Assembly: GCF_000259195.1 (NCBI RefSeq)
Contig: NZ_AJJP01000184.1
Span: 1 to 48,932, forward strand
DNA from: Pseudomonas donghuensis
GTDB lineage: Bacteria; Pseudomonadota; Gammaproteobacteria; Pseudomonadales; Pseudomonadaceae
Reading direction: 5' to 3'
Length of the DNA: 48,932 bases
Part shown: piece after piece, positions 1 through 7,677 of the stretch
How the letters are laid out: every line of letters begins with the position of its first letter
Position numbering within the stretch: position 1 is the stretch's first letter
Notes under the pieces: generated by a model
The model's database searches: none
The model's input: the letters and a program-made list of their open reading frames with translations, nothing else
What the model was told of the DNA's origin: nothing
Position numbers and translations under genes: made by a program

Positions 1-134
1 CGTACGCAGGTAGGGGTTTTGTCTTTCTGACATTTTCCTCTGTGCGCTCCTACTGCCGCTCCCGCAACTCAGTTTTCTATGCAATCCCCACCTGCATGGC
101 TATCATGCCCTCCTCATTGTGAGTCGAGATTGGC

Positions 135-1094
135 ATGCTGAAGTTGTTGAAGCTCCTCAAGGATGGCCGGTTCCATTCCGGGCAAGACCTGGGCGCAGCC
201 TTGGGCGTCAGTCGCGCCGCTGTCTGGAAGCAATTGCAGCTTCTTGAGGCTGAGTTGAACCTGCCCATTCATAAAGTCCGTGGCCGCGGCTATCAGTTGG
301 CCACGCCGTTGTCGTTGCTGGAAGAGTCGGCAATAGCCGAGCTTTTCCAAGGCGAACAGTGGCCAGTGTTGATATTCGAATCCATCGACTCGACCAACGC
401 CCAGGCCCTGCGCTCGATCAGCGAAGGCCAGGCTGCGCCGTTCCTGGTGCTGGCTGAGCGTCAGGCGGCCGGGCGTGGCCGGCGTGGCCGGCAGTGGGTC
501 AGCCCATTCGCGGAAAACCTCTATTACAGCCTGGTGCTACGTATTGAAGGCGGCATGCGCCAGCTGGAAGGTTTGAGCCTTGTGGTTGGCCTGGCGGTAA
601 TGCGTACGCTGCAGGCCTTTGGTGTTGCCGGTGCGGGACTGAAATGGCCGAATGATGTTCTGGTAAACAATCAGAAAATCGCTGGCATCCTCCTGGAACT
701 GGTCGGAGATCCCGCGGATGTCTGTCACGTAGTGCTGGGGATTGGTATCAACGTCAACATGCAGGTCAACGAGCAGATCGATCAGCTATGGACGTCTGTG
801 CGTCGTGAGACAGGGGTGGCAGTCGATCGTAATAAACTGGTGGCTGCGCTCAGTCAGAACCTGCAGCAGGATCTGCAGCGCCATCGGCAATCCGGTTTCG
901 CCGCGTTCCAGGCCGAATGGGAACAATCCCATCTGTGGCAGGGGGCTGCGGTGTCCTTGATTGCCGGCGTCAACCGGATTGACGGAATTGTTCTAGGCAT
1001 TGACCGGCAAGGGGCGCTGCGCCTCGAGGTTGATGGTGTTGAGAAGAGCTTTAGCGGTGGTGAGCTCAGTTTGAGGTTGCGTGATGATTCTTGA
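135..1094 (+). CDS. birA: Bifunctional biotin--[acetyl-CoA-carboxylase] ligase / biotin operon repressor BirA
   Basis: The enzyme activates biotin with ATP and attaches it to the biotin carrier protein of acetyl-CoA carboxylase in the cytoplasm. In this family the N-terminal domain can also bind DNA and repress biotin genes. The 319-residue protein has a winged-helix N-terminus (about residues 1-60, with the helix-turn-helix [12 protein letters not shown]). The ligase domain shows SIDSTN (83-88), the biotinyl-AMP loop GRGRRG (113-118), KWPND (170-174) and Lys181, followed by a C-terminal SH3-like cap. Length is typical of the long BirA class. The ATG at 135 has only a weak ribosome site, but it places the HTH at the expected distance. 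The stop overlaps the coaX start, so the two genes are translationally coupled. Confidence 0.97.
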   Translation: MLKLLKLLKDGRFHSGQDLGAALGVSRAAVWKQLQLLEAELNLPIHKVRGRGYQLATPLSLLEESAIAELFQGEQWPVLIFESIDSTNAQALRSISEGQAAPFLVLAERQAAGRGRRGRQWVSPFAENLYYSLVLRIEGGMRQLEGLSLVVGLAVMRTLQAFGVAGAGLKWPNDVLVNNQKIAGILLELVGDPADVCHVVLGIGINVNMQVNEQIDQLWTSVRRETGVAVDRNKLVAALSQNLQQDLQRHRQSGFAAFQAEWEQSHLWQGAAVSLIAGVNRIDGIVLGIDRQGALRLEVDGVEKSFSGGELSLRLRDDS

Positions 1095-1830
1095 GCTCGA
1101 TTGTGGCAACAGCTTTATCAAGTGGCGGGTAATCCATGCTGCACAGGGTGCTGTGGTTGCCGGCGGCATAGTGGACTCCGATCAGGCCCTGGTAGCGGCT
1201 GTCATGGCGCTCCCTGAGGCGCCCAAGCGTTGCCGCCTGGTCAGTGTCAGAAGTGAAGAGGAGACCGCCGGTCTTTCGGCGCTGCTCGCTCAGCACTTTG
1301 GCCTGAATGTTGTGGTGGCGCAGCCGGCCAAAGAGGTCTGTGGTGTGCGTAATGGCTACGAAGACTACCAGCGCCTTGGTCTGGATCGCTGGCTAGCGCT
1401 TCTGGGGGGCTATCACCTGGCGGGCGGCGCTTGCCTGGTCATGGATTTTGGTACGGCGGCCAAGGCCGACTTCGTATCTGCCGACGGCGAGCATCTGGGT
1501 GGCTTCATTTGCCCGGGCATGCCGTTGATGCGCAGTCAGCTGCGTACCCACACTCGGCGCATCCGCTATGACGATGCTTCGGCTGAACGGGCATTGTCGA
1601 GCCTGGCGCCTGGGCGTTCTACTGTCGAGGCGGTGGAGCGTGGTTGCGTGCATATGCTGCAGGGCTTTGTTCGCTCGCAGCTCGAATACGCTCAGGGACT
1701 GTGGGGTGATGATTTCACTGTGCTGCTAACTGGGGGCGATGCGCTCCTGGTGCAGGAGGCCGCGCCACAGGCCCGGGTGGTGCCGGACCTGGTGTTCGTT
1801 GGTCTGGCCATGGCTTGTCCCCTGGATTGA
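1084..1830 (+). CDS. coaX: Type III pantothenate kinase CoaX
   Basis: The enzyme phosphorylates pantothenate, the first step of coenzyme A synthesis, in the cytoplasm. The protein (248 aa from the ATG at 1084) begins [14 protein letters not shown], with the Asp6/Asn9 nucleotide-site motif of the ASKHA fold. It carries the central YxRxGxDRW segment, the DFGTA motif near residue 120, GGFICPGM and the conserved RYDDA and LTGGDA segments. A GTG at 1081 would add one Met; the ATG gives the N-terminus usual for Pseudomonas CoaX. It overlaps the end of birA by 11 bases. The residue after GTAA in the motif is Lys where many family members have Thr (GTAxT), which may be a lineage feature. Confidence 0.95.
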   Translation: MILELDCGNSFIKWRVIHAAQGAVVAGGIVDSDQALVAAVMALPEAPKRCRLVSVRSEEETAGLSALLAQHFGLNVVVAQPAKEVCGVRNGYEDYQRLGLDRWLALLGGYHLAGGACLVMDFGTAAKADFVSADGEHLGGFICPGMPLMRSQLRTHTRRIRYDDASAERALSSLAPGRSTVEAVERGCVHMLQGFVRSQLEYAQGLWGDDFTVLLTGGDALLVQEAAPQARVVPDLVFVGLAMACPLD

Positions 1831-1837
1831 GGTGCCT

Positions 1838-2266
1838 ATGCGTTGGTTGTTTCTGTTGTTGGTGGTGCTCAACGTCTTTTATTACGTCTGGCACCAGCAG
1901 GAAGCGCCGTTGAAGGCCAAGGAAGTGGCTCCGTTGTCGCTCTACAAGGGAAATCAGCAGGGAATTCGCCTGCTGAGCGAGTCCACCAGTGGTAAGACCG
2001 CCCCGGAGCGCGGCCAGGAGTGCCTCTACGTGGGCGGGGTGGCAGCTCAGGAGCAGCTCAAGGCATTGCGTCAGCGTCTGTTGAGCCTGGATATTGCTGC
2101 TGTTCCGGTTACTGGTCGCCTCGGTGACAGTACGGGGTTGTGGCTGCAGGTCGCGCCCCAGAGCCAGCGTTTGCTGGACCAAGCCCTGCTCACGACTCTT
2201 TCCCATGATTTCAAAGACTTAAAACATAAAATAATGTTGTGCGAGGGTATTGCAACTGGCGAATAG
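1838..2266 (+). CDS. Small membrane-anchored SPOR-like protein
   Basis: This 142-aa protein starts at the ATG at 1838, seven bases after the coaX stop. It opens with one strong hydrophobic segment (residues 3-19, MRWLFLLLVVLNVFYYVW) that should anchor it in the inner membrane with the rest in the periplasm. The remainder has the size and pattern of a SPOR (septal peptidoglycan-binding) domain, including ECLYVGGVAAQEQLKALRQRL and a closing strand KIMLCEGI. Two cysteines, near positions 65 and 135, could form a periplasmic disulfide. A homologue with the same placement after coaX is, to my knowledge, present in other Pseudomonas genomes. The SPOR assignment is by eye; the gene itself is well supported, its function is not. 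Confidence 0.75.
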   Translation: MRWLFLLLVVLNVFYYVWHQQEAPLKAKEVAPLSLYKGNQQGIRLLSESTSGKTAPERGQECLYVGGVAAQEQLKALRQRLLSLDIAAVPVTGRLGDSTGLWLQVAPQSQRLLDQALLTTLSHDFKDLKHKIMLCEGIATGE

Positions 2267-2277
2267 CTTGATAGAAT
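2250..2277 (+). promoter_or_regulatory. Possible upstream promoter for the tRNA-tufB unit
   Basis: TTGCAA (2250-2255) and TAGAAT (2272-2277) are separated by 16 bases and lie across the 3' end of the SPOR-like gene. A short hairpin (ACCAC, 2299-2303, with GTGGT, 2308-2312) follows. It is weaker than the promoter at 2377. Confidence 0.4.
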
Positions 2278-2376
2278 GGCGCCCGCTTCACAGGGAACAC
2301 CACTCAGGTGGTAGAGCTGGAGGCGGTGTCAAAGCAGCTAAGTTTCAGATTTGATTGAAAAAATTTGAAAAAACGC

Positions 2377-2405
2377 TTGACACTGGATCGGCATCTACAT
2401 AGAAT
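2377..2405 (+). promoter_or_regulatory. Strong sigma70 promoter of the tRNA-Tyr-Gly-Thr-tufB unit
   Basis: A perfect TTGACA (2377-2382), a 17-base spacer and TAGAAT (2400-2405) lie 13 bases upstream of mature tRNA-Tyr. An AT-rich stretch precedes the -35, like an UP element. A GC-rich discriminator (GCCGGCC) follows, as is usual for stringently controlled stable-RNA promoters. Confidence 0.85.
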
Positions 2406-2418
2406 GCCGGCCAAATCT

Positions 2419-2502
2419 GGAGGGATTCCCGAGCGGTCAAAGGGGACGGACTGTAAATCCGTTGCGAGAGCTTCGAAGGTTCGAATCCTTCTCCCTCCAC
2501 CA
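2419..2502 (+). tRNA. tRNA-Tyr (GTA)
   Basis: The acceptor arms GGAGGGA (2419-2425) and TCCCTCC (2492-2498) pair, discriminator A is at 2499 and CCA is encoded. The anticodon loop reads CTGTAAA with anticodon GTA. The 84-base length with a long variable arm is right for a class II tRNA-Tyr, and the T arm GGTTCGAATCC is intact. Confidence 0.97.
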
Positions 2503-2526
2503 GTTTTAGCGAGAGCCGCAAGCTCC

Positions 2527-2600
<74 letters not shown>

Positions 2601-2626
2601 GGTTTGCTGTTGTTGCACAGTGTTAC

Positions 2627-2702
2627 GCTCTTGTAGCTCAGTTGGTAGAGCACACCCTTGGTAAGGGTGAGGTCAGCGGTTCAAATCCGCTCAAGAGCTC
2701 CA
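2627..2702 (+). tRNA. tRNA-Thr (GGT)
   Basis: The acceptor arms GCTCTTG (2627-2633) and CAAGAGC (2692-2698) pair; discriminator T and CCA follow. The anticodon stem CACCC/GGGTG encloses TTGGTAA, giving anticodon GGT. This is the last tRNA before tufB, the same relative place as in the E. coli tRNA-tufB operon. Confidence 0.97.
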
Positions 2703-2708
2703 TATAAC

Positions 2709-2740
2709 AAGGCAGATATGAAAATATCTGCCTTTGTTTT
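2709..2740 (+). terminator. Terminator-like hairpin between tRNA-Thr and tufB
   Basis: An 11-bp perfect stem (AAGGCAGATAT 2709-2719 with ATATCTGCCTT 2724-2734) is capped by a GAAA tetraloop and followed by TGTTTT. It could attenuate read-through into tufB or act as an RNA-processing boundary for the 3' end of tRNA-Thr. Confidence 0.7.
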
Positions 2741-2787
2741 AATGGTCTGTTTGATCTGCTTATTACTTCTACCGGGGGACAGTCTCG

Positions 2788-3981
2788 ATGGCTAAGGAAA
2801 AGTTCGAACGTAACAAGCCGCACGTAAACGTTGGCACCATTGGTCACGTTGACCATGGCAAGACTACGTTGACTGCCGCGCTGACTCGCGTTTGCTCCGA
2901 AGTTTTCGGTTCGGCCAAGGTCGACTTCGACAAGATCGATAGCGCCCCGGAAGAGAAGGCTCGTGGTATTACCATTAATACCGCGCACGTTGAGTATGAT
3001 TCGAACATTCGTCACTATGCTCACGTTGACTGCCCTGGTCACGCTGACTATGTGAAGAACATGATTACCGGTGCCGCCCAGATGGATGGCGCGATCCTGG
3101 TTTGCTCGGCCGCTGATGGTCCGATGCCGCAAACCCGTGAGCATATCCTGCTGTCCCGCCAGGTTGGCGTTCCCTACATCGTGGTCTTCCTGAACAAGGC
3201 TGACCTGGTAGACGATGCCGAGCTGCTGGAACTGGTCGAGATGGAAGTTCGCGACCTGCTGAGCACCTATGACTTCCCTGGCGACGACACTCCGATCATC
3301 ATTGGTTCGGCGCGTATGGCCCTGGAAGGCAAAGACGACAACGAAATGGGTACCACCGCTGTCAAAAAGCTGGTTGAGACTCTGGATAGCTACATCCCAG
3401 AGCCTGAGCGCGCTATCGATAAGCCGTTCCTGATGCCGATCGAAGACGTATTCTCGATCTCGGGTCGTGGCACCGTTGTTACCGGTCGTATCGAGCGTGG
3501 TGTTGTTAACGTTCAGGATCCGCTGGAAATCGTCGGTCTGCGTGATACTCAAACCACTACCTGTACTGGTGTTGAGATGTTCCGCAAGCTGCTCGATCAG
3601 GGTCGTGCTGGCGAGAACTGTGGCGTGCTGCTGCGTGGCACCAAGCGTGACGACGTCGAGCGTGGTCAGGTCCTGGTCAAGCCGGGTTCGGTCAAGCCGC
3701 ACACCAAGTTCACTGCAGAAGTTTACGTTCTGAGCAAGGAAGAAGGCGGTCGTCACACTCCGTTCTTCAAAGGCTACCGTCCGCAGTTCTACTTCCGTAC
3801 GACTGACGTTACCGGTAACTGCGAATTGCCAGAAGGCGTCGAAATGGTAATGCCGGGCGATAACGTTCAAATGACCGTTACCCTGATCAAAACCATTGCG
3901 ATGGAAGATGGCCTGCGTTTCGCCATTCGTGAAGGCGGTCGTACCGTCGGCGCTGGTGTCGTAGCTAAAGTTATCGAATAA
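2788..3981 (+). CDS. tufB: Translation elongation factor Tu (copy 1, tufB position)
   Basis: EF-Tu is the GTPase that delivers aminoacyl-tRNA to the ribosomal A site. The 397-aa protein shows the P loop GHVDHGKT (19-26), switch [14 protein letters not shown] for guanine recognition and the intact domains 2 and 3. The ATG at 2788 is preceded by GGGGGA. The copy lies between tRNA-Thr and tRNA-Trp, upstream of secE, the conventional tufB place. It differs from the copy at 19397 at 13 residues by my count, including the N-terminus (FERNK versus FDRSL) and a cluster in domain 2, and at many silent positions. Confidence 0.98.
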   Translation: MAKEKFERNKPHVNVGTIGHVDHGKTTLTAALTRVCSEVFGSAKVDFDKIDSAPEEKARGITINTAHVEYDSNIRHYAHVDCPGHADYVKNMITGAAQMDGAILVCSAADGPMPQTREHILLSRQVGVPYIVVFLNKADLVDDAELLELVEMEVRDLLSTYDFPGDDTPIIIGSARMALEGKDDNEMGTTAVKKLVETLDSYIPEPERAIDKPFLMPIEDVFSISGRGTVVTGRIERGVVNVQDPLEIVGLRDTQTTTCTGVEMFRKLLDQGRAGENCGVLLRGTKRDDVERGQVLVKPGSVKPHTKFTAEVYVLSKEEGGRHTPFFKGYRPQFYFRTTDVTGNCELPEGVEMVMPGDNVQMTVTLIKTIAMEDGLRFAIREGGRTVGAGVVAKVIE

Positions 3982-3985
3982 GTAG

Positions 3986-4014
3986 TTGATTTCTCTCGAT
4001 CAGGCCGGCATAAT
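3986..4014 (+). promoter_or_regulatory. Candidate promoter for tRNA-Trp-secE-nusG
   Basis: TTGATT (3986-3991) and CATAAT (4009-4014) are spaced by 17 bases. The -10 lies in the loop of the hairpin at 3999-4026 and 20 bases before mature tRNA-Trp. The match is good but not perfect. Confidence 0.45.
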
Positions 4015-4026
4015 GGTCGGCCTGAT
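3999..4026 (+). terminator. Hairpin after tufB, possible terminator or processing site
   Basis: A 9-bp inverted repeat (ATCAGGCCG 3999-4007 with CGGCCTGAT 4018-4026) lies just after tufB. Only AAGCTTTTA follows, so it is a poor intrinsic terminator and may instead be an RNase processing or pausing element before tRNA-Trp. Confidence 0.45.
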
Positions 4027-4034
4027 AAGCTTTT

Positions 4035-4110
4035 AGGTCAGTAGCTCAATTGGCAGAGCGACGGTCTCCAAAACCGTAGGTTGGGGGTTCGATTCCCTCC
4101 TGACCTGCCA
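4035..4110 (+). tRNA. tRNA-Trp (CCA)
   Basis: The acceptor arms AGGTCAG (4035-4041) and CTGACCT (4100-4106) pair; discriminator G and an encoded CCA follow. The anticodon loop is TCTCCAAAA-like with anticodon CCA. The tuf-tRNA-Trp-secE-nusG arrangement is widespread in proteobacteria. Confidence 0.97.
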
Positions 4111-4155
4111 GATTCACCTCGTGTGTCTGGCTTTCTTTTCACAGGATTTTCCTAG

Positions 4156-4524
4156 ATGACTCCCAAGGCTGAAGCCCAAGACTCTCGTTTTGATCTGCTC
4201 AAGTGGCTGGCTGTTGTCGCTTTGGTAGTCGTTGGTGTTGTGGGTAATCACTATTACTCCGCCTCGCCGGTTCTGTACCGCGTACTCGCACTTCTTGTCT
4301 TTGCTGCTGTAGCTGGCTTCGTTGCCCTGCAGACCGCCAAAGGCAAGTCGTTCTTTGCGCTGGCAAAGGAAGCTCGCACCGAGATTCGTAAAGTCGTATG
4401 GCCAACCCGCCAAGAAACCACGCAGACCACACTCATCGTAGTGGCGGTTGTCCTGGTGATGGCGTTGCTGCTGTGGGGTCTCGACTCCCTGCTCGGTTGG
4501 TTGATTTCCTTGATTGTTGGCTAA
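4156..4524 (+). CDS. secE: Preprotein translocase subunit SecE
   Basis: SecE is the clamp subunit of the SecYEG protein-conducting channel in the inner membrane. The 122-aa protein has three predicted membrane helices (about 15-32, 38-58 and 92-115), the long gammaproteobacterial form. The conserved cytoplasmic amphipathic segment before the last helix reads EARTEIRKVVWPTRQETTQ. The gene lies 9 bases before nusG, with which it is co-transcribed. Confidence 0.97.
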   Translation: MTPKAEAQDSRFDLLKWLAVVALVVVGVVGNHYYSASPVLYRVLALLVFAAVAGFVALQTAKGKSFFALAKEARTEIRKVVWPTRQETTQTTLIVVAVVLVMALLLWGLDSLLGWLISLIVG

Positions 4525-4533
4525 GGGTGTCCC

Positions 4534-5067
4534 GTGGCTAAGCGTTGGTACGTTGTGCATGCTTACTCGGGTTACGAGAAGCATGTCATGCGCTCGCTGA
4601 TCGAGCGCGTAAAGCTGGCTGGCATGGAAGATGGCTTCGGCGAAATTCTGGTCCCCACTGAAGAAGTGGTTGAGATGCGCAATGGCCAGAAGCGCAAAAG
4701 CGAGCGTAAGTTCTTCCCAGGTTATGTGCTGGTCCAGATGGACATGAACGAAGGGACTTGGCACTTGGTCAAGGATACCCCTCGCGTCATGGGCTTCATC
4801 GGTGGTACTGCAGACAAGCCTGCGCCAATCACCGACAAAGAAGCTGAGGCCATTCTGCGTCGCGTTGCCGATGGCAGCGACAAGCCGAAGCCGAAGACGC
4901 TGTTCGAGCCGGGCGAAGTGGTCCGCGTTATCGACGGTCCGTTTGCTGATTTCAACGGTACCGTTGAAGAAGTTAACTACGAGAAGAGCCGGATCCAAGT
5001 GGCCGTGCTTATTTTCGGTCGCTCTACCCCGGTAGAGCTCGAGTTCAGCCAGGTCGAGAAGGTCTAG
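4534..5067 (+). CDS. nusG: Transcription termination/antitermination factor NusG
   Basis: NusG binds RNA polymerase to suppress pausing and couples it to Rho or to ribosomal protein S10. The 177-aa protein starts at a GTG (4534) preceded by AAGGGTG. The NGN domain begins [14 protein letters not shown] and contains [12 protein letters not shown] and PRVMGFIGG. The C-terminal KOW domain (about 125-177) has [24 protein letters not shown]. Its gene precedes the rplK operon and is followed by a terminator-like hairpin. Confidence 0.98.
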   Translation: MAKRWYVVHAYSGYEKHVMRSLIERVKLAGMEDGFGEILVPTEEVVEMRNGQKRKSERKFFPGYVLVQMDMNEGTWHLVKDTPRVMGFIGGTADKPAPITDKEAEAILRRVADGSDKPKPKTLFEPGEVVRVIDGPFADFNGTVEEVNYEKSRIQVAVLIFGRSTPVELEFSQVEKV

Positions 5068-5086
5068 CCGAACAAAGCATCCCATA

Positions 5087-5115
5087 CCCCGCAGCCCTAT
5101 GTGCTGCGGGGTTTT
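5087..5115 (+). terminator. Intrinsic terminator after nusG
   Basis: CCCCGCAGC (5087-5095) pairs perfectly with GCTGCGGGG (5103-5111), with a 7-base loop and TTTT after the stem. It separates secE-nusG from rplKA. I could not find a convincing rplK promoter in the 70 bases that follow. Confidence 0.75.
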
Positions 5116-5186
5116 GTCGTCACTGGGATAAAACGCAAGTCATCCGGGGAGCCTTCTGGCGTTCGTACCCGATATTGGAGTAGCTC

Positions 5187-5618
5187 ATGGCTAAGAAGAT
5201 TCAGGCTTACATCAAGCTGCAAGTAAAGGCCGGCCAGGCCAACCCAAGCCCACCCGTTGGTCCAGCACTGGGTCAACACGGTGTGAACATCATGGAATTC
5301 TGCAAGGCCTTCAACGCCCGTACTCAGGGTCAAGAAGCCGGCCTGCCGACTCCTGTGATCATCACTGTTTACAGTGACCGCAGCTTCACCTTCGAAACCA
5401 AAAGCACCCCTGCTTCGGTTCTGCTGAAGAAAGCAGCTGGCCTGACCAGCGGTTCTGCACGTCCGAACACCGTTAAAGTCGGTACTGTGACCCGTGCTCA
5501 GCTGGAAGAGATCGCAAAAACCAAAAATGCTGATCTGACCGCTGCTGACATGGATGCGGCCGTGCGTACCATCGCCGGTTCCGCTCGCAGCATGGGCCTC
5601 AACGTGGAGGGTGTGTAA
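5187..5618 (+). CDS. rplK: 50S ribosomal protein L11
   Basis: L11 binds the GTPase-associated region of 23S rRNA and is needed for RelA-mediated stringent signalling. The 143-aa protein has the proline-rich N-terminal domain with [19 protein letters not shown], and the RNA-binding C-terminal domain ending [19 protein letters not shown] (5175-5180) is the ribosome site. The stop TAA overlaps the ATG of rplA (TAATG), indicating coupled translation. Confidence 0.98.
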   Translation: MAKKIQAYIKLQVKAGQANPSPPVGPALGQHGVNIMEFCKAFNARTQGQEAGLPTPVIITVYSDRSFTFETKSTPASVLLKKAAGLTSGSARPNTVKVGTVTRAQLEEIAKTKNADLTAADMDAAVRTIAGSARSMGLNVEGV

Positions 5619-6313
5619 TGGCTAAGCTGACCAAGCGCCAAAAAGCCATTGCTTCGAAAATCGAAGCAGGCAAAGTCTACAACTTCGAAGAAGCAGCAGT
5701 ACTGCTGGCCGAACTGTCCACCGTGAAGTTCAGCGAATCCTTCGACGTTGCTGTCAACCTCGGTGTTGACCCACGTAAATCCGACCAGGTCGTTCGTAGC
5801 GCTACCGTGCTGCCACACGGCACTGGCAAGACCGTACGTGTAGCTGTCTTCACCCAGGGTCCTGCTGCTGAAGCCGCTCTGGCTGCTGGCGCTGACCGCG
5901 TTGGTATGGACGATCTGGCTGCCGAAATGAAAGGCGGCGACCTGAACTATGACGTCGTTATTGCTTCCCCGGACGCAATGCGTGTTGTAGGTCAGCTGGG
6001 TCAGGTTCTGGGTCCTCGCGGCCTGATGCCTAACCCGAAAGTCGGTACCGTAACTCCAGACGTAGCCACCGCGGTTAAGAACGCCAAGGCTGGTCAGGTT
6101 CGTTATCGCACCGACAAAAACGGCATCATCCACACCTCCGTTGGCAAAGTCGGCTTTGAAGCTGGCAAGCTGAAGGAAAACGTTGAAGCCCTGATCGCTG
6201 ATCTGAAGCGTATCAAGCCAGCTTCCTCGAAAGGTATCTACGTCAAGCGCGTTACCCTGAGCACCACCATGGGCCCAGGTCTGGTCATCGACCAGAGCTC
6301 GCTGAGCGCGTAA
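5618..6313 (+). CDS. rplA: 50S ribosomal protein L1
   Basis: L1 forms the mobile stalk near the E site and, in the family, represses its own operon by binding the rplK leader mRNA. The 231-aa protein contains the characteristic [18 protein letters not shown] segment and the C-terminal [19 protein letters not shown]. It shares one base with the rplK stop and is followed by the rplJ leader. Confidence 0.98.
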   Translation: MAKLTKRQKAIASKIEAGKVYNFEEAAVLLAELSTVKFSESFDVAVNLGVDPRKSDQVVRSATVLPHGTGKTVRVAVFTQGPAAEAALAAGADRVGMDDLAAEMKGGDLNYDVVIASPDAMRVVGQLGQVLGPRGLMPNPKVGTVTPDVATAVKNAKAGQVRYRTDKNGIIHTSVGKVGFEAGKLKENVEALIADLKRIKPASSKGIYVKRVTLSTTMGPGLVIDQSSLSA

Positions 6314-6379
6314 GACAAAGCCCGGTGCGAGCGATCGCGCCAGGTTGAAAAAATTGGGGTCCCTGCCTGGCGGGGGCTA

Positions 6380-6505
6380 TCCAAGACCGTAGGCGGCGCA
6401 AGCCTTAAACCTCAAGCCTACGCAGATGGTGCTCCCGGTTCCTTACCGAATCAGACACCAAAACGACATCCGGCTTCGGCCAGATGAAACGGTAACAAGC
6501 AGGAG
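6380..6505 (+). promoter_or_regulatory. L10-type ribosomal protein leader
   Basis: The 200-base rplA-rplJ gap holds a structured leader. A 7-bp stem joins CGTAGGC (6388-6394) to GCCTACG (6416-6422), followed by CAGATGGTGCTCCCGG. This resembles the known L10 leader that binds the L10-(L12)4 complex to repress rplJL translation. The start of the transcript was not located; assignment is by pattern, not by covariance search. Confidence 0.7.
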
Positions 6506-6513
6506 TTAAACCC

Positions 6514-7014
6514 GTGGCAATTAAACTCGAAGACAAGAAGGCCATCGTCGCTGAAGTCAACGAGGCTGCCAAAGTCGCTCTGTCCGCTGTCGTGGCTGAT
6601 GCCCGTGGTGTGACTGTAGGCGCAATGACCGGACTCCGTAAAGAGGCTCGTGAAGCTGGCGTATACGTACGTGTCGTACGTAACACCCTGCTCAAGCGCG
6701 CTGTTGCTGACACTGAATTCAGTGTCCTCAACGACGCCTTCACCGGCCCGACCCTGATCGCTTTCTCCAACGAACACCCGGGCGCTGCTGCTCGTCTGTT
6801 CAAAGAGTTCGCCAAGGGTCAGGACAAGTTCGAGATCAAGGCAGCTGCGTTTGATGGCAAGTTCCTTGCCGCTAACCAGATCGACGTGTTGGCTACCCTG
6901 CCGACCCGCGACGAGGCCATTGCGAAGCTGATGAGCGTGATCCAAGGCGCTACCAGCAAGCTGGCTCGTACCCTGGCAGCCGTTCGCGACCAGAAAGAAG
7001 CTGCTGCTGCCTAA
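6514..7014 (+). CDS. rplJ: 50S ribosomal protein L10
   Basis: L10 anchors the L7/L12 dimers at the base of the ribosomal stalk and mediates autoregulation of rplJL. The 166-aa protein begins at a GTG (6514) after AGGAG. It shows the N-terminal rRNA-binding domain with [36 protein letters not shown] and a C-terminal helix ending with an alanine-rich tail, where L12 dimers bind. Confidence 0.98.
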   Translation: MAIKLEDKKAIVAEVNEAAKVALSAVVADARGVTVGAMTGLRKEAREAGVYVRVVRNTLLKRAVADTEFSVLNDAFTGPTLIAFSNEHPGAAARLFKEFAKGQDKFEIKAAAFDGKFLAANQIDVLATLPTRDEAIAKLMSVIQGATSKLARTLAAVRDQKEAAAA

Positions 7015-7092
7015 GGCACCGCAAGCCCTTTCAAAATCATATGTTTAATTTGATGGCTGCGTAAGCTGTCACCCCAATACAGGATTCAAGTC

Positions 7093-7458
7093 ATGTCTCT
7101 GACTAACGAACAAATCATCGAAGCAATCGGCCAGAAAACCGTTCTGGAAGTTGTTGAGCTGATCAAAGCAATGGAAGAAACCTTCGGTGTTACCGCTGCT
7201 GTTGCCGCTGCTGGCCCAGCTGCTGCCGCTGCCGTTGTTGAAGAACAAACCGAATTCAACGTTGTTCTGGTTGAAGCCGGCGAGAAGAAAGTCAACGTGA
7301 TCAAGGCCGTTCGTGAACTGACCGGTCTGGGCCTGAAAGAAGCCAAAGAGAAAGTTGACGGCGCTCCTCAGGTTGTCGCTGAAGGCGTTTCGAAAGAAGC
7401 CGCTGAAGACGCCAAGAAGAAGCTGGAAGAAGCAGGCGCTAAAGTCGAACTCAAGTAA
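7093..7458 (+). CDS. rplL: 50S ribosomal protein L7/L12
   Basis: L7/L12 is the multi-copy stalk protein that recruits translational GTPases. The 121-aa protein has the helical N-terminal dimerisation region, an alanine/proline hinge (about 37-50, [16 protein letters not shown]) and the globular domain with [22 protein letters not shown]. It is separated from rplJ by 78 bases and from rpoB by a region with an attenuator-like hairpin. Confidence 0.98.
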   Translation: MSLTNEQIIEAIGQKTVLEVVELIKAMEETFGVTAAVAAAGPAAAAAVVEEQTEFNVVLVEAGEKKVNVIKAVRELTGLGLKEAKEKVDGAPQVVAEGVSKEAAEDAKKKLEEAGAKVELK

Positions 7459-7503
7459 TTTCGACTTTGCGACTCCAGCCCGAGCGCTAAGCAAACGGCT
7501 GAT

Positions 7504-7532
7504 GGCTGGTGGCTCTTGCCACCGGCCTTTTT
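7504..7532 (+). terminator. Attenuator-like terminator between rplL and rpoB
   Basis: GGCTGGTGGC (7504-7513) pairs with GCCACCGGCC (7518-7527) around a TCTT loop, with one G-U pair, and TTTTT follows. In E. coli a partial terminator at this same place lowers rpoBC transcription relative to rplJL; this hairpin can do the same. Confidence 0.8.
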
Positions 7533-7677
7533 CCGTTATTGGCAGCTGACCAGGTCGGCGCCGATAACGAGCTGCAACCGCCAATGATGGTGGCGCAAAC
7601 CAAGGGGTTTGCACGATTTTCTGGCTGCTCCCGTCGGGAGAAGCCAAACAAGCAGGTGACCAAGCTGGGGAACGCTG

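Noticed and set aside
1..134. End of an rRNA operon upstream of birA
   Set aside because: An rRNA operon often precedes birA in Pseudomonas, but no 5S sequence or convincing terminator is visible in the first 134 bases.
2638..3870. Open frame antisense to tufB and the similar one antisense to tufA (19376-20479)
   Set aside because: The two are alike only because the tuf genes are alike; their biased composition is a shadow of EF-Tu.
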